This document shows positions 22,501 to 31,105 of a stretch of 64,000 nucleotides of DNA, one piece after another. Every line of letters begins with the position of its first letter. Position 1 is the first letter of the stretch. The notes under the pieces were generated by a model that saw only the letters and a list, made by a program, of their open reading frames with translations, was not told where the DNA came from and did no database searches. Both the position numbers and the translations under genes were made by a program. This DNA comes from Tetranychus cinnabarinus. Taxonomy: Eukaryota; Arthropoda; Arachnida; Trombidiformes; Tetranychidae. The stretch lies in assembly GCA_022266195.1 (NCBI GenBank), contig WHVY01000001.1, forward strand, positions 7,006,001 to 7,070,000. Direction: 5' to 3'.

Positions 22501-22975
22501 CATGATGATTCTTTTAATTAAGTAAATTAAATATAATGTGATGAAAAATTGATGATTGAAATATAGTAAATATTAATAGATTATTAAGTTGAATTAAGGT
22601 GGTAAGGCCTAAGAGTTACTTTGACTTTAATAAAAGCTTAACCAGAATTTTAACAGACAGACTCCAGATAGTACATATTAGGTACATGTAGATGGCATTA
22701 GTTATCACTTAAAAAGCGGAAGCAGATTGAAAACAGCACCATCTCTGATTCTGGTTAAACATTAATAAGATAACTATTTGGGTATTGTTAGATGCTTAAA
22801 GAGCAATAATAAGCCTTAATAAGTCCAGTTGTGTTAATTGTTGGCCATAAATCTTCATTTATTATTTCTTGCTCTAAGGTTTACTTTAAGAATGCCTTTT
22901 AGATTCATGTAATTTTTCATCACATCATTATCGTTACTTTACATAACTAAATCTGTTTAGATGAATGAAACAATG
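19542..22975. repeat. Segmental duplication unit B (contains DDX5 copy B)
   Basis: Second copy of 15776-19530, directly adjacent to it (about 11 bp between) in the same orientation. Confidence 0.9.
20102..22503 (-). CDS. DDX5: DDX5/p68-type DEAD-box RNA helicase, copy B
   Basis: Tandem duplicate of the copy at 16337-18738 with the same four-exon structure: 22503-22074, 21920-21255, 21119-21060 and 20565-20102, 539 aa. All helicase motifs and splice sites are intact, so it should be functional. The protein differs from copy A at one residue I could find (Lys369 for Ser369, in the 60-bp exon 3). Three of the few exonic nucleotide differences fall within 16 bases there (about 21109-21115 against 17344-17350), while the rest of the coding sequence looks identical. 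That pattern suggests a very recent duplication or ongoing gene conversion. Confidence 0.95.
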
Positions 22976-24554
22976 TTACAGACTGGATATAAAACGTATA
23001 CTTTTCATATTGAATATTTTATAATATTAGAAAAATTTGTTAATTTTCAATATTGTAGCAAAAAATCTAATGAAAATTGAATCGATTCAGAATCAGAAAT
23101 TATTCAAGTTAACTATTTAATCATCGATTAAAGTCACATTAGTTTGATCCCGATAGGTTTTCCCATTAACAAGCTATTTACGTTAGTAAATTATTCAACA
23201 AAAAGGCTTCAATTTAAACAATAAATCACAAATTGCAAAGAACGATCCTTTAAACAATTTTGAACAAAATTTGAAAACTGCAAAGCATATGATCTGCAAA
23301 ACATCATTAGTAAAATTTGACATTAAAGGGTCAAAGAGACCAATTTGCCAAAAATTGATTTTAACAAAGCAAAAGCATTGGCAAAATTTTCTGTGATCAA
23401 TTAAAAGTCATACTGGATGGTTGAATCTTGACTTGCACACTTGATTTAATTATCTTGTTACTTTAATCGTTCATTGGATCGTACAAAATTGTAAATCGAA
23501 TTGATGCATTAAACTGATCATTGGTTAATTGTTGGCTCATGTTTGATTTAGCTCAAGTTAAAGGTTGTTGACGTATCAATTTAATTGACTTTATAATCAA
23601 TTTGTTTTCTTTTGATGACTCTAAAGACATTTGCTTGGTTAGCAATTTTAGCAAGCATTTAATAATTGAACCTTCATTTCCATCTTTGACCTCATCATTA
23701 CCGAATGGTTAATTAGGTAGAAGAAGATTGATTAACAGTGTAATTAAATTGTTGAGCATCATCTCGTTCGGTTCACTTTCAATTGTGATTTTCAAAGAAT
23801 ACAATAAACCCTGAAAGAGAAAATCAAGTCAAATTGTGATTATCAATGATAATCAAGACCATCACCAAAATGATCGTGATTGGTCTTCAAGAATTAAAAA
23901 CCATGTTCATTAGAGAGATTAAGGTAAATCTTCAAATGAGACGAAAAACGGTTAATCTCATGAAAAAAAATATTCATAATTAAGTGAAACTGTTAAGTTA
24001 ACCAGGAAAACAATTGATGATGGTGATCACATACAACATGGTATATTGAACAAAACTAACACAATTGAACAGAAAAAGGCTAAAAAATAATAGAAATGAA
24101 AATTGAAACAATTAAGTAAAGGAAGAAGAGTTATCCGAGTTAATCGATACATTGATTATGATCACGTTGAAGATGATTTTCATTGCTTGAGGCTGTCAAA
24201 TTTCAACTTTTCATTTCATTTTGTTCAATGAAACACTATCCGATTCAATTAGAAGTAAGAAAAAACCAGAAAATAAAGTGAGTTTAAATTGAGTTAATAA
24301 ACATTGTAATGTGATGATGTTACTGATGGTGATAACGATTTAATTTCAAAAGAAACGACTTAATGGTTACAGTAATTGTAACTGTGTCTCAATCAAATCA
24401 AATAAATCATTAAACGTATTTTTACTTCAATTACTGGTGTATCCATCAAAGAATTAAAATGTAATTCACTTTGTTTTTCGTTGTTACTTTCATTGTTCAT
24501 TCTTACAAACTTCACTGGTTTAATGTATTATATAAACATGTAATTGACTAAGGT
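22976..24554. other. Intergenic, no gene seen
   Basis: About 1.6 kb of AT-rich sequence with many short runs such as ATCAATTT and TTGATT. No ORF above chance, no inverted repeats recognised. Confidence 0.5.
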
Positions 24555-24997
24555 CCCGGGTTACTATTATGACCAGGAAAGAGCCTAAATTTAGCCAACT
24601 TACACTATCTAGAGCTTGATAACGTTTTGGCACTGGTTTAGCTCAAATTTTACCAATTTTTTATTGAATTTTTACCAATAATTTATTAGATTAAAAATTT
24701 GAAAAAAAGGTTATGGGATTCGAACCCAAACGCTCCGAAGCATCAGACCATCACTTTAACCACTAAGCTAAGCTTTCTTATGTTGAAAAATCAATTTAAA
24801 GTAAATGCCAATAAAAAAATGGTCATTTAGCTAAAATCTTGTCAAGAAAATTTACCAAGAATTTTGGTGAACTAACAGCTAGATTCGAGTGAGAAATCAG
24901 CACAACAAGAAATTACCGAGAGTTTGAAAAAAAATTAGCTATTCTCCCGCTCATTACCAAGTTTTTGGTAATATTCAGTTAAAAGAGTAACCCGGGG
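24555..24997. mobile_element. Short element with CCCGGGTTACT ends and internal tRNA-like sequence
   Basis: Ends are CCCGGGTTACT at 24555-24565 and the inverted AGTAACCCGGGG at 24986-24997, unusually GC-rich for this DNA. On the minus strand at about 24710-24775, TAGCTTAGTGGTTAAAG and, 33 nt later, GGTTCGAATCC match tRNA A and B boxes with class I tRNA spacing. No good anticodon stem forms. Organisation resembles the element at 12871-13361. Confidence 0.65.
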
Positions 24998-26129
24998 TGT
25001 AAGACTAAATGATTCAAAAAAGGTAAATAATTTAAACAATTGAGGTAAAACACTGTTTGAATTCAATGGAAATAAGCTCAATTTGAATGGCAACCTGATC
25101 AGCATAAGAATTGGCCAAAAATGAAAGAAATCAAAACCTTTCGCTTCACTCGCTATATTTCTTGGCTCTATAAGATTATTTAATAACATTCTTAATAATA
25201 TTGTTGAACTAAAATAGGATTGATGGAAATACGATATAACGAAATTTAATCTTGTGAACAAATAGGAATTCATTTTTCATAGCATTACAATGAAATAAAA
25301 TTTCAAAACTCTGAAAAGCTATTAGCTTTAGTAAAATGCAATAAAGATTACAATACAATGGAAATATGAATTGAATGAATCGGCAATTGTTACCTTAAGC
25401 TTTAAAGCAAACAAAGTTGTGTTGCAAGGAGAGCAAAACTTAAGGAACCGGAATCAAGAACTCGCAAGGCACATGTTCAAATCCTAGATTCTTTGTTCAG
25501 TTTAATTCTGCTCTATTCAGTGAGATATCTTTAGGCTCTATTTGTTTAATAATGTTCACCGAGCAATTCCACTTCATCTTAATGATTCTTATTAACACTA
25601 CAACACGTTTATACACAGTTTATTTATGCAATAAACAAGAAACGAATCCAGGATCTGATTCTGTTTTTAGCCATTGAATAGTCGCTTCAACTCCAATTTG
25701 AATTAAGTCATTCGTGAGATATTTTTTAAATTTAAATCTTCAAAAGTTCAACAGAGAACAAAAAAGGTATAACCAAAAATCAAAATCTTTTTTATTCATC
25801 ATCAACATTTCTTTCTCCATAATGTGGAATCACCTTCACACCAGCAACTGTTTGGACTAAAATGAATGTTTTCACCTCATCAAATGTACTTCATTGAGCC
25901 TTGACTTTGATCGCACAGTAAAACTTATTTCACAAGGTAAGTTGATAAAATATTTCATAAGATACATGACCTGCGTGGATAAATTATGCACTCACAACCA
26001 AAATTCAATCAGAAATAAGCTACAATAGCTTTGTAACCAAAAGTTATCCCAATGACTTAGAATTCAAGTTGAATGGTTGTTGAAGTTTTATCGATAAGTG
26101 TAGTAATAATAGTGTAGTTGATCCCATGA
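24998..26129. other. Intergenic, left flank of the Polinton
   Basis: AT-rich. A minus-strand ORF overlapping the previous element (24935-25273) has no family features and is not supported. A TGTTCAAATCC word at 25473 resembles a B box but has no matching A box. Confidence 0.4.
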
Positions 26130-26135
26130 GATGTT

Positions 26136-26532
26136 AGTAGTTATATAAGGTCCTTTTTTGGAACGACTTGGTTTTTCTGGCACAAGTTGGTTTTTCTGGA
26201 CCAGTCCGCTTCTGGACCAGTCCGCCTCTGGACCAGTCCGCCTCTGGACCAGTCCGCCTCTGGAACAATGATACCGTCATACGGTATCAGTATTTTTTCA
26301 ATGTTCAATGTGGCTAAACTAAACCTAGCACTAAATACCATCTTTCGATGGGGTTTTTAATACCATCATTCGATGTATCCAATTTATCCGTCTAACCTAA
26401 CTTTAGTACGAAGCTGTCCGCTCTGGAACAGCTTAACTGAAAGGTGTCCGCTTCTGAACCAAGGGAAACAATACCGTCTTACGGTATTAGTTTTTCAATG
26501 TTACAGTGTCTCTATACCAACATACAGTGTGC
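26136..26532 (+). repeat. Polinton left terminal inverted repeat
   Basis: About 397 bp, inverse of 40003-40367. Contains four tandem 16-bp units CTGGACCAGTCCGC(C/T)T at about 26195-26262 where the right repeat has two, which accounts for the 32-bp length difference. Small palindromes such as GATACCGTCATACGGTATC (26270-26288) and a TATA-like TTATATAAGG (26141-26150) lie inside. Confidence 0.95.
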
Positions 26533-26613
26533 ATAACCTAAGTTAATATTTCCTCCCCCCCCTTCCAATCAAACTTGTCCGCTCTAGGACAACTCCGATG
26601 AATCGATGAAAAC

Positions 26614-26620
26614 TATATAA
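26614..26620 (+). promoter_or_regulatory. TATA box of the Polinton plus-strand array
   Basis: TATATAA in the context CTATATAAGGCAGT, 36 nt before the ATG of the micropeptide. A start site 25-30 nt downstream would leave only a few leader bases ahead of that ATG, which would favour leaky scanning to the TBP-like ORF. The word resembles the TIR sequence TTATATAAGG. Confidence 0.6.
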
Positions 26621-26649
26621 GGCAGTAACAATCAAATGATCAATCAAAA

Positions 26650-26772
26650 ATGGAATTTCTCACAAAGAAGAAGGTTGTTTTCGGGATCTTAGTGATCGTA
26701 ATTATAGTCATTGTGATATTAGTTCATACTTTCCATCAACCAACAAGTGAATATGACATCAAACTCGCTTAA
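26650..26772 (+). CDS. 40-aa single-pass membrane micropeptide (Polinton)
   Basis: MEFLTKKK, then a hydrophobic run of about 17 residues (VVFGILVIVIIVIVILV), then a short polar tail ending at TAA 26770-26772. A basic N-terminus followed by one hydrophobic helix predicts a membrane anchor. It overlaps the start of the TBP-like gene by 20 nt in another frame. It is the first ATG after the TATA box. Function unknown. It could also act as an upstream ORF limiting TBP-like translation, but the clear membrane segment argues for a real peptide. Confidence 0.55.
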   Translation: MEFLTKKKVVFGILVIVIIVIVILVHTFHQPTSEYDIKLA

Positions 26773-27244
26773 CTTTACTATTGCTAATATTGTAAGTCTA
26801 TGGAAGATAGACGGACCAATAAAATTAGAAATTGATAACTCTAAACGTAAGAAGAAATTCAACGCTCAAGTTATAAGAAAACAAGGTGTATTCCTTGTTT
26901 TTGCATCAGGCAAAGTGATTGCTACAGGCTTTAAAGATGTAACTAAAGCCGGTTCAGTTCTTCAAGAACTGTACCCGGACAATCATGTCAGCTTTGTCAA
27001 AGTTGTTAATATTACAGCACATAGTTTCGTGCCCTATGCTTTCAATATTCGTGAGATGATAGACTCCTATCAGGATACTACGTACGAGCCTGAGATTTAT
27101 CCAGCAGTTTACATTAAACTGAATGGATTAACTCTGATCTATTATTCAACCGGATCAATAATCATAACTGGCGCCAAAGAGCTTTCTCAGATAGATGGCG
27201 CCTTAGTCCAATTCGTGAGAAGAACTGCTCAGATGGGTATTTAA
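26753..27244 (+). CDS. TATA-binding protein (TBP) homologue encoded by the Polinton
   Basis: 163 aa, close to the about 180-aa TBP core, with two direct repeats that each match a TBP half-saddle. Repeat 1 (about 8-75): IANIVSLWKID then VFLVFASGKVIATGFKD, compare TBP QNIVSTVNL and ALIFSSGKMVCTGAK. Repeat 2 (about 80-160): VVNITAHSFVPYAFNI, then TTYEPEIYPAVYI, LTLIYYSTGSIIITGAKE, compare TBP KIQNMVGSCDVKFPI, SSYEPELFPGLIY and VLLIFVSGKVVLTGAK. In repeat 2 the Phe of LLIF is Tyr (LIYY). There is no long N-terminal extension. The first ATG in frame is 26753; a GTG just upstream is not used. Predicted role: binding promoter DNA of the element. TBP homology is strong by eye; function is inferred. 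Confidence 0.88.
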   Translation: MTSNSLNFTIANIVSLWKIDGPIKLEIDNSKRKKKFNAQVIRKQGVFLVFASGKVIATGFKDVTKAGSVLQELYPDNHVSFVKVVNITAHSFVPYAFNIREMIDSYQDTTYEPEIYPAVYIKLNGLTLIYYSTGSIIITGAKELSQIDGALVQFVRRTAQMGI

Positions 27245-27291
27245 GCAGAGAAGAAACAAAGCTCGAGATCATTTCAACGCTAACTACTAAC

Positions 27292-27882
27292 ATGTCTACT
27301 TGGAAAAACTTCACTCTCCTTGCTGGAGAAACTACTTTCAAAATTTGTTACGGTGCTAAAGTTAAACGTATAGATATACGCAAGATAATTAATGATAAAC
27401 CATCGAGATATGGTGTATCTTTAACAGGAGCGGAATTACTCTACATTCATAATTTCTACAAAAACTTTTCGGATGGACCATTGCAAGCGCAGTATTTCAA
27501 TGTGACAGTGAGAAAGTATTCGAACAATTCGATGGAGATAGAAAAAAATGGTTCTAAAGTCATCACTCATTTATCACTCTGGGATAAAATCAAGCCATTC
27601 GTCCCTCTTGCAGTTTATTTGGTATACGAGGAAATAGCAGTTGATCAATTCATCGATTTATATATTCTTTCATTTGCCATGGATGCCGAGAAAATGTTAA
27701 CAAGACAATGGCCTACCAGTGCATTCCTGACCAGTGATCCAGATAATTCAATTGTTTACCAATTAGGATTAGCTCAAGCACAAGAGTTCAAGAATAGAAA
27801 GATTGATATCGATTCTTTGAATCGATTCATCGGATCCAACAAGGAGCTTTTCAGCTCCCTCGTCTCATTTATGTATAAATAG
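27292..27882 (+). CDS. Polinton protein with PC4-like N-terminal region
   Basis: 196 aa. Residues about 14-58 (FKICYGAKVKRIDIRKI, then SRYGVSLTGAELLYIHNFYKNF) resemble the PC4/Sub1 ssDNA-binding coactivator fold: strands followed by IDIRE, a loop, GRKGISL and an amphipathic helix. A second strand-rich segment (FNVTVRKYSNNSMEIEKNGS, about 70-89) could complete the sheet or a second copy. The C-terminal 90 residues are helical and unrecognised. It lies 47 nt after the TBP-like gene with a TATTTAAGCAG box at 27239, so both may serve transcription of the element. The PC4 assignment is tentative; a novel virion or DNA-binding protein is the alternative. Confidence 0.5.
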   Translation: MSTWKNFTLLAGETTFKICYGAKVKRIDIRKIINDKPSRYGVSLTGAELLYIHNFYKNFSDGPLQAQYFNVTVRKYSNNSMEIEKNGSKVITHLSLWDKIKPFVPLAVYLVYEEIAVDQFIDLYILSFAMDAEKMLTRQWPTSAFLTSDPDNSIVYQLGLAQAQEFKNRKIDIDSLNRFIGSNKELFSSLVSFMYK

Positions 27883-27923
27883 ACGTGTCTTGGTTTTCAT
27901 CTAGCATTTGACCGTCAGTTATC

Positions 27924-28430
27924 ATGGAAGTCATTTGTGCTTACTTCGATATCCAAGGCTTTACCATTAATGGCGATTTTCAGCCTCGTGAAATATGTTT
28001 GTTAAGTGATTATCTTACTTTAAACTTTCTTGTCAGTCAAAAGGATTGTGAACCCACAGAAAAAGAACAATTACAAATTGAATATTTAACCAACAAGTTC
28101 CATGGACTTAGCTTATGTCCCAAAAGAGCAATCAATGAGGACTATGTCAAAACAATCATTAAATTGTTTTACTACTTTTCAAAGGATGGAAGAAAATATA
28201 GGATCGCATGTAAATCCAAAGAAGCGGAGGAATATCTGGATTCATTGAGTCTACCAGCTTTCAATATACTCACAGTCTATGGTGCAACGCATAAAGAGAT
28301 CCATAGAAACCAATTACCATGTACTCATCACAATAGGGATGATCCCTCTCTCAAATGTTCACTAAATATTGTCCAAGATATGAAGACCTTCATCGATAAT
28401 CTTGGTTTAGGTCAAATTGAAACTGATTAA
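27924..28430 (+). CDS. Arthropod Maverick-associated protein of the VQGF/RNase H-like type
   Basis: 168 aa. The start CAYFDIQGFTINGDFQPREICLL, the middle FHGLSLCP and the end CTHHNRDDPSLKCSLNIVQDM follow a pattern I know from uncharacterised proteins encoded beside insect Maverick elements (D-x-Q-G-F near the start, a hydrophobic strand with K/R-E-I-A/C, and a terminal H-x-C-A/S-L-N). The first strands with an acidic residue and the spacing suggest an exonuclease-like RNase H fold, not proven. A TATAAATAG box lies at 27875-27883, about 41 nt ahead of the ATG. Function unknown. Confidence 0.5.
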   Translation: MEVICAYFDIQGFTINGDFQPREICLLSDYLTLNFLVSQKDCEPTEKEQLQIEYLTNKFHGLSLCPKRAINEDYVKTIIKLFYYFSKDGRKYRIACKSKEAEEYLDSLSLPAFNILTVYGATHKEIHRNQLPCTHHNRDDPSLKCSLNIVQDMKTFIDNLGLGQIETD

Positions 28431-28469
28431 TTTGTTTAAGAAAATTTAATAAATTGTTTAAAACTAAAA

Positions 28470-29105
28470 ATGAAGCCTTACTTTATTTATTTACATCACC
28501 CATTTACAATGTTAGTTGCTGGTCCAACTGGTTCGGGAAAAACCAGATGGATTACGCAATTAATAACAGGCGCGAATAGATTTTCATCTCCACCACCACA
28601 AAAAATAACTTATTTTTATGGTGAGTATCAGAGTATCTTTGGTTCAGTCAAAGGGGTTAACTTTATTAAGGGTTTACCCGAAAACTTGATTGAAAAATTC
28701 GACGGAACAGTACCTGAATGGATCATCATCGATGATCTAATGTCAGAGTCAACAAACTCTAGAGTAATCAGTGAACTATTCACTAAAGGTTCACATCACC
28801 GTAATCTTTCAGTGATCCTCATTGTTCAAAATTTCTTTACAAGAGGTAAAGAAAGTAGAAACATATCTTTGAATTCACAATATATTGTATTATTCAAAAA
28901 CCCAAGGGATCAATCAATTATCACTAGTATCGGTAGACAAATGTTACCCGGTAAAGTTAATAAATTACAAGCAATTTATGAAGATGCAACCTCAGCCCCC
29001 TATTCATATTTATTCGTTGACTTAAAACCTGAAACCCCAATGGAAGTTAGATTTCTATCTAATGTTTTAGGTGAAAAGGACTACATTACAACCTACTTAG
29101 TATAA
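28470..29105 (+). CDS. Polinton genome-packaging ATPase (FtsK/HerA, A32-like)
   Basis: 211 aa. Walker A VAGPTGSGKT (residues 16-25), Walker B EWIIIDDLM (about 87-95), and a sensor-like VILIVQNFF followed by NISLNSQYIVLFKNPRD are diagnostic of the A32-type packaging ATPases of Polintons, adintoviruses and large DNA viruses. Length is typical. It should drive DNA into capsids made by the jelly-roll proteins downstream. Confidence 0.92.
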   Translation: MKPYFIYLHHPFTMLVAGPTGSGKTRWITQLITGANRFSSPPPQKITYFYGEYQSIFGSVKGVNFIKGLPENLIEKFDGTVPEWIIIDDLMSESTNSRVISELFTKGSHHRNLSVILIVQNFFTRGKESRNISLNSQYIVLFKNPRDQSIITSIGRQMLPGKVNKLQAIYEDATSAPYSYLFVDLKPETPMEVRFLSNVLGEKDYITTYLV

Positions 29106-29133
29106 GAATGCAACTATTTACAGTTTATTAAAA

Positions 29134-29463
29134 ATGACAGTAAAGACCGCAATCAAATGCTTACCTAGCCTGAAAGCGCTAGCAAAAGCCAAAAATAACA
29201 AACAAAGGAAAAAAATTCTTGATCACGCCAACAAGTGCATTTACAGTGTTATCGCTGAAATTGCAAGAGAAACCTTGAAAGGTACTTTTGATTTATCAGA
29301 ACAACGTAAAAATAAACTAAAACCGTATAAGAAGCATATACGTGCACTAGCAAGAAAATCTAATCCTACCACTAAAAAGAAAATTATTAATCAACAAGGT
29401 GGATTTCTACCCGGATTACTTGTTCCAGCAATCACTTTACTCGCAAATTTAGCTGCAAGATGA
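29134..29463 (+). CDS. Small basic Polinton protein with hydrophobic C-terminus (pX-like)
   Basis: 109 aa, rich in Lys/Arg over residues 1-85, ending in QQGGFLPGLLVPAITLLANL. A basic body with a GGFLP-type hydrophobic tail recurs in arthropod Maverick elements and recalls adenovirus core or membrane-lytic peptides; that comparison is by architecture only. Its stop overlaps the next start as ATGA. A GTATAAGAATG word sits at the end of the ATPase gene, 32 nt ahead of this ATG. Confidence 0.7.
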   Translation: MTVKTAIKCLPSLKALAKAKNNKQRKKILDHANKCIYSVIAEIARETLKGTFDLSEQRKNKLKPYKKHIRALARKSNPTTKKKIINQQGGFLPGLLVPAITLLANLAAR

Positions 29464-30065
29464 ATTCAGTTACACGTATGTTCATGGTTTCTGAAGATTA
29501 CTTCAGACGTAATTGCGAGAAACCAACCGTAACTAATCGACTGTTAAATACAAATATTCCCCTTGATACACAAATCAAATTACTCAATGATTTTGTTTCA
29601 AGAACAAAAGATAATTTCCCTAATCAGCCAGCTACTTCATTTCAATACAAAGATGAACCTAAAGAATATGAAGAGGAAGATTTCCGTCGTGAAAGCGTTT
29701 ATGAAACACCTCCACCAAATCCGGAATGGGCAACACCTGAACCTGCACCAAAACCGGCATGGGCACGAAGTCTAATACCTGCGACGCCTGTACGTCAAAC
29801 TCCAGCGAAATTAGAAATGGCTTTAAGAAATATTCCCGGACTTTTCAATAAGAAAGGTGAAGTTTTAAGGTCTGGTGGTGATAAGGTATATGGTAGTAGA
29901 TTGAGCAAGATTGTAGATCATTTAACTAAGGATGCTGCCGTTCCACTACCTAACGGAGGCCCCCTTGTTATTCGTAGAATAAAACGAGATTATCCTAATA
30001 TAGTAAAGCATATTAGAAATCCCCGTGCAATTGACTTGATAAAGAACAAGAAGAGATGGAATTAA
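29460..30065 (+). CDS. Polinton virion-like protein, Pro-rich
   Basis: 201 aa, starting MNSVTRMFMVSEDYF. The middle (about 55-105) is Pro/Glu-rich (PPPNPEWATPEPAPKPAW); the C-terminal half is basic (GGDKVYGSRLSKIV, then VIRRIKRDYPNIVKHIRNP). The start overlaps the previous stop by ATGA and the end overlaps the integrase start by 10 nt, an extremely tight array. The family is Maverick-associated but I know no assigned function. Confidence 0.65.
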   Translation: MNSVTRMFMVSEDYFRRNCEKPTVTNRLLNTNIPLDTQIKLLNDFVSRTKDNFPNQPATSFQYKDEPKEYEEEDFRRESVYETPPPNPEWATPEPAPKPAWARSLIPATPVRQTPAKLEMALRNIPGLFNKKGEVLRSGGDKVYGSRLSKIVDHLTKDAAVPLPNGGPLVIRRIKRDYPNIVKHIRNPRAIDLIKNKKRWN

Positions 30066-31105
30066 GCAAAATATATTTCGATCCTAAATCACCCGGTTCA
30101 TTCGGTGGAGTTAAAAAATTGTATCAAGTAGCAAAAGAAATCAATCCGAAAATCAAGTTCAAAGAAGTTGATGCTTGGATTAGAGATCAAGATACATACA
30201 ATCTATTCAGAAGATCCATAAAAAATTTCCCAAGATTACCTATTCTAGTTGATAGGATAGATGAGCAATGGCAAGCTGATATCATGGATATGACTTGGTT
30301 AGCCAAATCAAACAATAATATCAAATACTTATTGAATGTTATTGATTGCCTTAGTCGATATGCGTGGAGTATTCCTTTAAAGGATAAATCTGCCTTATCG
30401 GTTATCAATGCATTTCGGAAAATTGAAAGAAAACCAGAAAAACTACAAACTGATCAAGGAAAAGAGTTTGTAAATCGTTATTTGAAAGAATACTTAACAA
30501 TTAATAATGTTAATCATTTCACATCAACGGATGATGTGATTAAATGTGCAATAGTTGAAAGATTCAACCGTACATTACGGACAAGGATCTACAGATACAT
30601 GCACTTTAAAAACAGTCAACGATATATTGATGCACTAGATGAAATTCTCGATGCATATAATTCATCTTACCACCGAACAATCAAAATGTCACCTAAACAA
30701 GCATTGCTTTATCCAAGCAAAGCACTTAGCAATATCTTCAAAGCGCAAAAGAAAAATTTAAAGAATCAATCCCCTTATAAAGTTGGAAATTACGTACGAA
30801 TAACTCGAGCTAAATCTATTTTCGAAAAAGGCGCAACATCAAATTGGACAGAAGAATTATTCAAAATAATCAAAGTAAAGAAAACACCTCAAGGATACAT
30901 TTACAGATTAACTGATTGGAGCGATGAACCAATCACATCTATATTCTATCACGATGAGATATTTCCTGTTAAAGAACCCAATCTGTATAAGATTGAAAAA
31001 ATCCTTAAAGAACGAATAAATCCAGTTACAAAGAAAAAAGAATATTTCGTTAAATGGTTAGGTTATCCTAATAAATTCAATAGCTGGGTAGAAAATGTCG
31101 AGTGA
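30056..31105 (+). CDS. Polinton integrase with C-terminal chromodomain
   Basis: 349 aa retroviral-type (rve) integrase that inserts the element. Catalytic triad: D75 in WQADIMDMTW, D133 in LQTDQGKEF, E168 in AIVERFNRTLR, with about 34 residues between the last two. The SH3-like region (YKVGNYVRITR, WTEELFKI) follows, then a chromodomain (about 310-349: YKIEKIL, then YFVKWLGYPNKFNSWV). A chromodomain may bias insertion toward modified chromatin. The expected 6-bp target duplication is present. Overlaps its neighbours on both sides (10 nt and 11 nt). Confidence 0.94.
   Translation: MELSKIYFDPKSPGSFGGVKKLYQVAKEINPKIKFKEVDAWIRDQDTYNLFRRSIKNFPRLPILVDRIDEQWQADIMDMTWLAKSNNNIKYLLNVIDCLSRYAWSIPLKDKSALSVINAFRKIERKPEKLQTDQGKEFVNRYLKEYLTINNVNHFTSTDDVIKCAIVERFNRTLRTRIYRYMHFKNSQRYIDALDEILDAYNSSYHRTIKMSPKQALLYPSKALSNIFKAQKKNLKNQSPYKVGNYVRITRAKSIFEKGATSNWTEELFKIIKVKKTPQGYIYRLTDWSDEPITSIFYHDEIFPVKEPNLYKIEKILKERINPVTKKKEYFVKWLGYPNKFNSWVENVE

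Noticed and set aside
24710..24775. Possible functional tRNA gene (minus strand)
   Set aside because: A and B boxes are present but no acceptor or anticodon stem pairs well; more likely a tRNA-derived repeat.
24935..25273. 112-aa minus-strand ORF
   Set aside because: It runs across the end of a repeat element and has no recognisable domain.
26141..26341. 66-aa ORF in the Polinton left terminal repeat
   Set aside because: Its repeats are just the 16-bp minisatellite translated; the right terminal repeat gives a different ORF on the inverse strand.
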